From Planctomycetota bacterium (GTDB lineage: Bacteria; Planctomycetota; Planctomycetia; Pirellulales; Thermoguttaceae), in the NCBI GenBank assembly GCA_029550925.1, contig JAKPGL010000128.1:1-57340 (forward strand): a stretch of DNA of 57,340 bases, in the 5' to 3' direction. Position 1 is the first letter of the stretch, and every line of letters begins with the position of its first letter. Positions 54,158 through 57,340 of the stretch are shown here, piece by piece. The translations under genes and the position numbers were made by a program. Below the pieces are notes generated by a model. That model did not search any database. It was given only the letters and a program-made list of their open reading frames with translations, and was not told the DNA's origin.

Positions 54158-57004
54158 TTGGCCAACGACGATGATCTTCCCCAGGAACCTTCCCCATCCG
54201 ACCCCGGCGATCAGGGATCGGGAGATGTGGAGGGTGCGTCGCCTCCACCGGCAGCGTCGGGCGAGTCCGGCGGTGCGCCCGCGGTAGTGGCGGCTCGGCT
54301 CATTGAACAAGCCATCGAGGATGAGCTTAAAGAAAGCTACCTCACCTATGCGATGAGTGTGATCGTCAGCCGGGCTTTGCCGGATGTCCGCGACGGTCTG
54401 AAACCCTCCCAACGTCGGATCCTGGTGGCGATGCAGGACTTGGGCCTAGGTCCCACCACGGCCACCTCCAAGTGCGCCGGCATCGTCGGCGAAACCATGA
54501 AGCGTTATCACCCCCACGGCGACCAGGCCATCTATCCCACCCTGGTGCGCATGGGGCAGGAGTGGAACACCCGGTATCCGCTGGTCGATAAGCAGGGCAA
54601 TTTCGGTTCGATTGCCGGTCTTCCGGCGGCGGCCATGCGATACACCGAGGCCCGACTTTCGCACATCGCCGCCCTGATGCTGGAAGACCTGGACAAAGAC
54701 ACGGTGGACTTCTTGCCCACCTATGACGAAAAGGGCCAGGAGCCGGTCGTCCTGCCCTCGAAGTTTCCCAACCTGTTGGCCAACGGCTCGCAGGGCATTG
54801 CCGTCGGGATGGCCACGTCTATTCCGCCCCACAACTTGAACGAAGTGTGCGACGCTATTATCCGGGTGATCGACGAGCCGGCGGTCTCGATCGACGAGTT
54901 GTTGGAAATTTGTCCCGGTCCTGATTTCCCCACCGGCGGCGTGATCTGCGGTCGGGAAGGCATCCGGCAGGGATATTACACGGGTCGAGGCGCCGTTGTT
55001 GTCCGTGCACGGGCCAGGATCGAAGAAGTCCACGGCGGCCGATTCCGCATCGTCATCTCCGAAATCCCCTACCAACAGGTTCGGGACCGCATCGAGGAAA
55101 AAATCCACGAAGTCGCCGCCGACGGCAAGATACCCGGCATCGCCGGGCTGCGCAACGAAAGCGACCTGGAAGAGCCGGTCCGTCTGGTCGTCGATCTCAA
55201 ACGGGACGCCGATCCGGAAATCGTGCTGAATCAGCTCTATCAATATACGCCGCTGCAAGATACGTTTTCGCTGATTTTCTTGGCCCTGGTCGATGGAAAG
55301 CCAAGAATTCTTTCGTTCAAGGGGCTGATCGAGGAGTTCATCCGGCATCGGGAAACAGTGATCCGCCGGCGCACGCAATATCTGCTGCAGAAGGCCCGCC
55401 AACGTAAACACACCGTCGAGGGGCTTCTGATCGCCCTGGCGAACCTGGACGAGGTGATTCAGACGATCCGCACCTCGGCGACTCAGGCGGAGGCCAAACA
55501 GCGGCTGATGGGCATTGCCTGTCCGGCGGCGATGTTGCGGCGGGCCTTGGGCGAGGAGGGATTCCAGATTCTGGTCCAAGAACGAGGGCTGGCCGACGCC
55601 TACAGCCTGACCCCCGTGCAGGCCGACGCTATTTTGCGGATGACGCTGGGCCAATTGGTCAATCTGGAGCAAGAGCGGCTTGGCGGGGAACATCGGGGGC
55701 TGCTGGCCGACATTGCCGAGTATTTGCGAATCCTTTCGGACCGCCGAAACATTCTGGAGATCATCCGACAGGATTGCCAGGAGTTGAAGCGGCGGTTCGG
55801 CGACGCCCGACGCACAGAGATCACCGGCGAAGAGATCGGGCCGGTGGATATGGAAGACCTCATCGAAGAAGAGACGATGGTCGTGTCGATCAGTTCCAAG
55901 GGATATATCAAGCGGACGCCGATCCACGCCTATCGGGCGCAGCGGCGCGGCGGCAAGGGACTGACCGGCGCACGGACCGATGAAGAAGACCCCATTGCCC
56001 ACCTGTTTGTGGCGAGTACCCATGATTATCTGATGTTCTTTACCAATCTGGGCCGGGTGTATTGGCGCAAAGTCTATGACCTGCCGCAATTGCCCCGGGA
56101 CAGTCGAGGTCGGGCCATCGTCAACCTGTTGAACCTGGCCGAGGGCGAAAAGGTGGCCGATTGCCGGGCGGTTCGGGACTTCGACCGGCCGGACCATTAT
56201 CTGATCATGGCGACCGCCCGAGGATTGGTCAAAAAGACCGACCTGGCCGCCTACGGACGACCCACTCGGGCTGGCATCATCGCCATTAAACTCCGGCCAG
56301 GCGATGAACTGGTGGATGTGGTGGTGGCCGGTCCGGGAGATGAAATCGTCCTGGCTACCGCCAAGGGGATGGCTATCCGATTCAAACATACGGACGTTCG
56401 CCCGATGGGTCGGGCCGCCACGGGGGTAAAAGGGATCACCCTGGGCCCGGACGATATGGTGGTCGGCATGGTAGTGGCCGATCCAGAAGGACAATTGCTA
56501 ACCGTTTGCGCGAATGGCTACGGGAAACGAACGCCGTTCGGGCCGAACGCCCCGGATCAGCCTGACCAAGAACCCCTGCCCGACGAAGAAGAACCGGCCG
56601 ACGAAGAAACCGCCCCTTCGCCGGCACAGACCGGTATCGCCGGGGTTCATGCCGACGGCCCGTCGGCTGGAGAAGAAGTCGAAGAATCCGAAGAAGAGGA
56701 AGAGCATTCCTCGGCCCGTTGCTATCGCACCCAGCGACGAGGCGGCCGAGGACTCCGGGACATTAAAACCGTGCCGCGAAACGGACCGGTGATCGGCGTT
56801 GTCCGGGTCCACGATGAGGACGAGGTGATGATGATCACCGCCCGAGGCAAAATCCAGCGGATTCCTGTCTCCGATATTCCCATGCGGGGACGAAACACCA
56901 TGGGGGTCCGTGTGATGACCCTGGAAGAAGAGGATACCCTGGTGGCCGTCAAACGCATCCCTGCCGAGGCGAACGGTAATAAAGAGGGGCCGAATTCCAC
57001 GTAA
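54158..57004 (+). CDS. gyrA: DNA gyrase subunit A
   Basis: The 948-residue protein starts at a TTG eight bases after AAAGGA and has an acidic, Pro/Ser-rich N-terminal extension of about 45 residues. The breakage-reunion domain shows KESYLTYAMSVIVSRALPDVRDGLKPSQRRIL, KYHPHGD-type RYHPHGDQAIYPTLVRM and the catalytic Tyr162 (AAAMRYTEARL). The C-terminal pinwheel has GyrA box QRRGGKG (residues 595-601), which marks gyrase rather than topoisomerase IV, and a second similar box QRRGGRG (859-865) after an Asp/Glu-rich insert (about 798-855). At the resistance-determining region the usual Ser83 and Asp87 (E. coli) are Gln123 and Pro127. Its stop codon lies within a dispersed repeat. Confidence 0.96.
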   Translation: MANDDDLPQEPSPSDPGDQGSGDVEGASPPPAASGESGGAPAVVAARLIEQAIEDELKESYLTYAMSVIVSRALPDVRDGLKPSQRRILVAMQDLGLGPTTATSKCAGIVGETMKRYHPHGDQAIYPTLVRMGQEWNTRYPLVDKQGNFGSIAGLPAAAMRYTEARLSHIAALMLEDLDKDTVDFLPTYDEKGQEPVVLPSKFPNLLANGSQGIAVGMATSIPPHNLNEVCDAIIRVIDEPAVSIDELLEICPGPDFPTGGVICGREGIRQGYYTGRGAVVVRARARIEEVHGGRFRIVISEIPYQQVRDRIEEKIHEVAADGKIPGIAGLRNESDLEEPVRLVVDLKRDADPEIVLNQLYQYTPLQDTFSLIFLALVDGKPRILSFKGLIEEFIRHRETVIRRRTQYLLQKARQRKHTVEGLLIALANLDEVIQTIRTSATQAEAKQRLMGIACPAAMLRRALGEEGFQILVQERGLADAYSLTPVQADAILRMTLGQLVNLEQERLGGEHRGLLADIAEYLRILSDRRNILEIIRQDCQELKRRFGDARRTEITGEEIGPVDMEDLIEEETMVVSISSKGYIKRTPIHAYRAQRRGGKGLTGARTDEEDPIAHLFVASTHDYLMFFTNLGRVYWRKVYDLPQLPRDSRGRAIVNLLNLAEGEKVADCRAVRDFDRPDHYLIMATARGLVKKTDLAAYGRPTRAGIIAIKLRPGDELVDVVVAGPGDEIVLATAKGMAIRFKHTDVRPMGRAATGVKGITLGPDDMVVGMVVADPEGQLLTVCANGYGKRTPFGPNAPDQPDQEPLPDEEEPADEETAPSPAQTGIAGVHADGPSAGEEVEESEEEEEHSSARCYRTQRRGGRGLRDIKTVPRNGPVIGVVRVHDEDEVMMITARGKIQRIPVSDIPMRGRNTMGVRVMTLEEEDTLVAVKRIPAEANGNKEGPNST

Positions 57005-57143
57005 CATTTTAGCCGAATGCAGTACCTCCTCACTGCCTCGCAATCGCCCAATCTAGGCTTCTTGTATCCCTCTTGGGAAGAATAAATAACGTAACAATTC
57101 AGCCAAAGGGAGTAGCCTGTCATCCCCGCGAAAGCGGGGAACC
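57001..57143 (+). repeat. Element C family copy at the gyrA stop
   Basis: The sequence GTAACATTTTAGCCGAATGCAG from 57001, with ATCTAGGCTTCTTG and CTTGGGA.GAATAA further on, matches 39759-39850 over about 90 bp. A second end GTAACAATTCAGCC starts at 57091, and the REP-like palindrome (57119-57143) follows. The TAA of gyrA is inside the first GTAACA. No opposing end with target duplication is visible before the window ends. Confidence 0.7.
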
Positions 57144-57159
57144 AGTTTTTCGTTGTTCT

Positions 57160-57180
57160 GGATTCCCGCTTGCGCGGGAA
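57160..57180. repeat. REP-like palindrome
   Basis: GGATTCCCGCTTGCGCGGGAA, the same 25-bp family as the cluster at 4178-4350, here lacking the final ATGAC. Confidence 0.75.
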
Positions 57181-57212
57181 AAGTGGTTCCAAGTCGGGTA
57201 TATTGATATAAG

Positions 57213-57338
57213 TCAAGGTGGCATAGGGAGTTGGGATGGGACAACGAGTTTGAGGCCGAGCTGTTTTTCGATCTGTCCGCGCAGCCAGCTCAGCAGCATC
57301 CGAAATCGAAGGCGATCCAGATGAAGCTCCAGCCCGCA
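57213..57338 (-). CDS. Possible 3' end of a minus-strand gene
   Basis: Read on the minus strand from the window edge, 41 codons end with a TGA at 57213-57215. The translation reads CGLELHLDRLRFRMLLSWLR and then GQIEKQLGLKLVVPSQLP, with an amphipathic helix and a tidy strand-like end. It looks protein-like and has codon use like the other genes here. I cannot name a family from so short a piece. It might equally be chance. Confidence 0.35.
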   Translation of the reverse strand, partial: CGLELHLDRLRFRMLLSWLRGQIEKQLGLKLVVPSQLPMPP

Positions 57339-57340
57339 CC

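Noticed and set aside
54446-56494. 682-codon open frame antisense to gyrA
   Set aside because: It lies wholly within gyrA in the opposite strand, with composition typical of antisense of GC-rich genes and no family resemblance.

Overview
The window looks like a chromosomal segment of a planctomycete, possibly a thermophilic Pirellulales or Thermogutta-like lineage. This is inference. It rests on the moderately high GC content, scattered single genes with few operons, Tat-exported Gfo/Idh/MocA and sugar-isomerase proteins, PQQ-like propellers, a small TM2-like membrane protein, a 1714-residue Ala-rich TPR membrane protein, and a bacterial V/A-type ATPase operon of the E-DUF2764-A-B-D-I-K type. 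No rRNA, tRNA, CRISPR array, phage or autonomous transposase gene was recognised.

Layout. 1-3.9 kb: the 3' part of a large MG-domain-like envelope protein, convergent with a membrane-anchored protein carrying two related helical units. 3.9-4.7 kb: REP-like repeats. 4.7-9.8 kb: orphan hypD, an arsenate-reductase-type phosphatase, an M28 peptidase, a Tat-exported sugar isomerase behind a near-consensus promoter, and thiG. 9.9-10.2 kb: MITE-like element A. 10.3-16.3 kb: a Tat-exported oxidoreductase, a small membrane protein, a CheY-like receiver, an acyl-ACP/CoA synthetase-like protein and a secreted hypothetical protein. 16.3-19.9 kb: several inverted repeats, a half-length glycosyltransferase, a PQQ-like propeller and MITE-like element B. 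19.8-28.2 kb: a lipoprotein, a TM2-like gene plus small partner, trkA, a YjbQ gene, a secreted barrel protein, and a coupled pair of papain-like and trypsin-like proteases. 28.2-30.7 kb: a PEGA lipoprotein divergent from mnmE. 30.7-38.7 kb, minus strand: the V/A-type ATPase operon. 39.2-44.5 kb: greA, MITE-like element C, a three-gene sugar ABC transporter and a second yjbQ. 45.2-57 kb: the giant TPR gene, dprA, a frameshifted purE, ald and gyrA, whose stop codon lies in a repeat.

Functional links. The ATPase operon is the one large complex here. Its K subunit carries residues matching the Na+ site of Enterococcus NtpK, and no F or G subunit gene is present. The sugar ABC transporter, two exported sugar-metabolism enzymes, a secreted barrel protein and an extracellular peptidase fit a polymer-degrading, sugar-scavenging heterotroph.

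The most notable structural signals are three short elements with terminal inverted repeats and flanking direct repeats (8, 6 and 8 bp) but no transposase, plus solo ends of the third family, one of which supplies the gyrA stop codon. I did not see a clear defence system or biosynthetic cluster. The least explained protein-coding units are the protease pair at 26.1-28.2 kb and the giant TPR protein.
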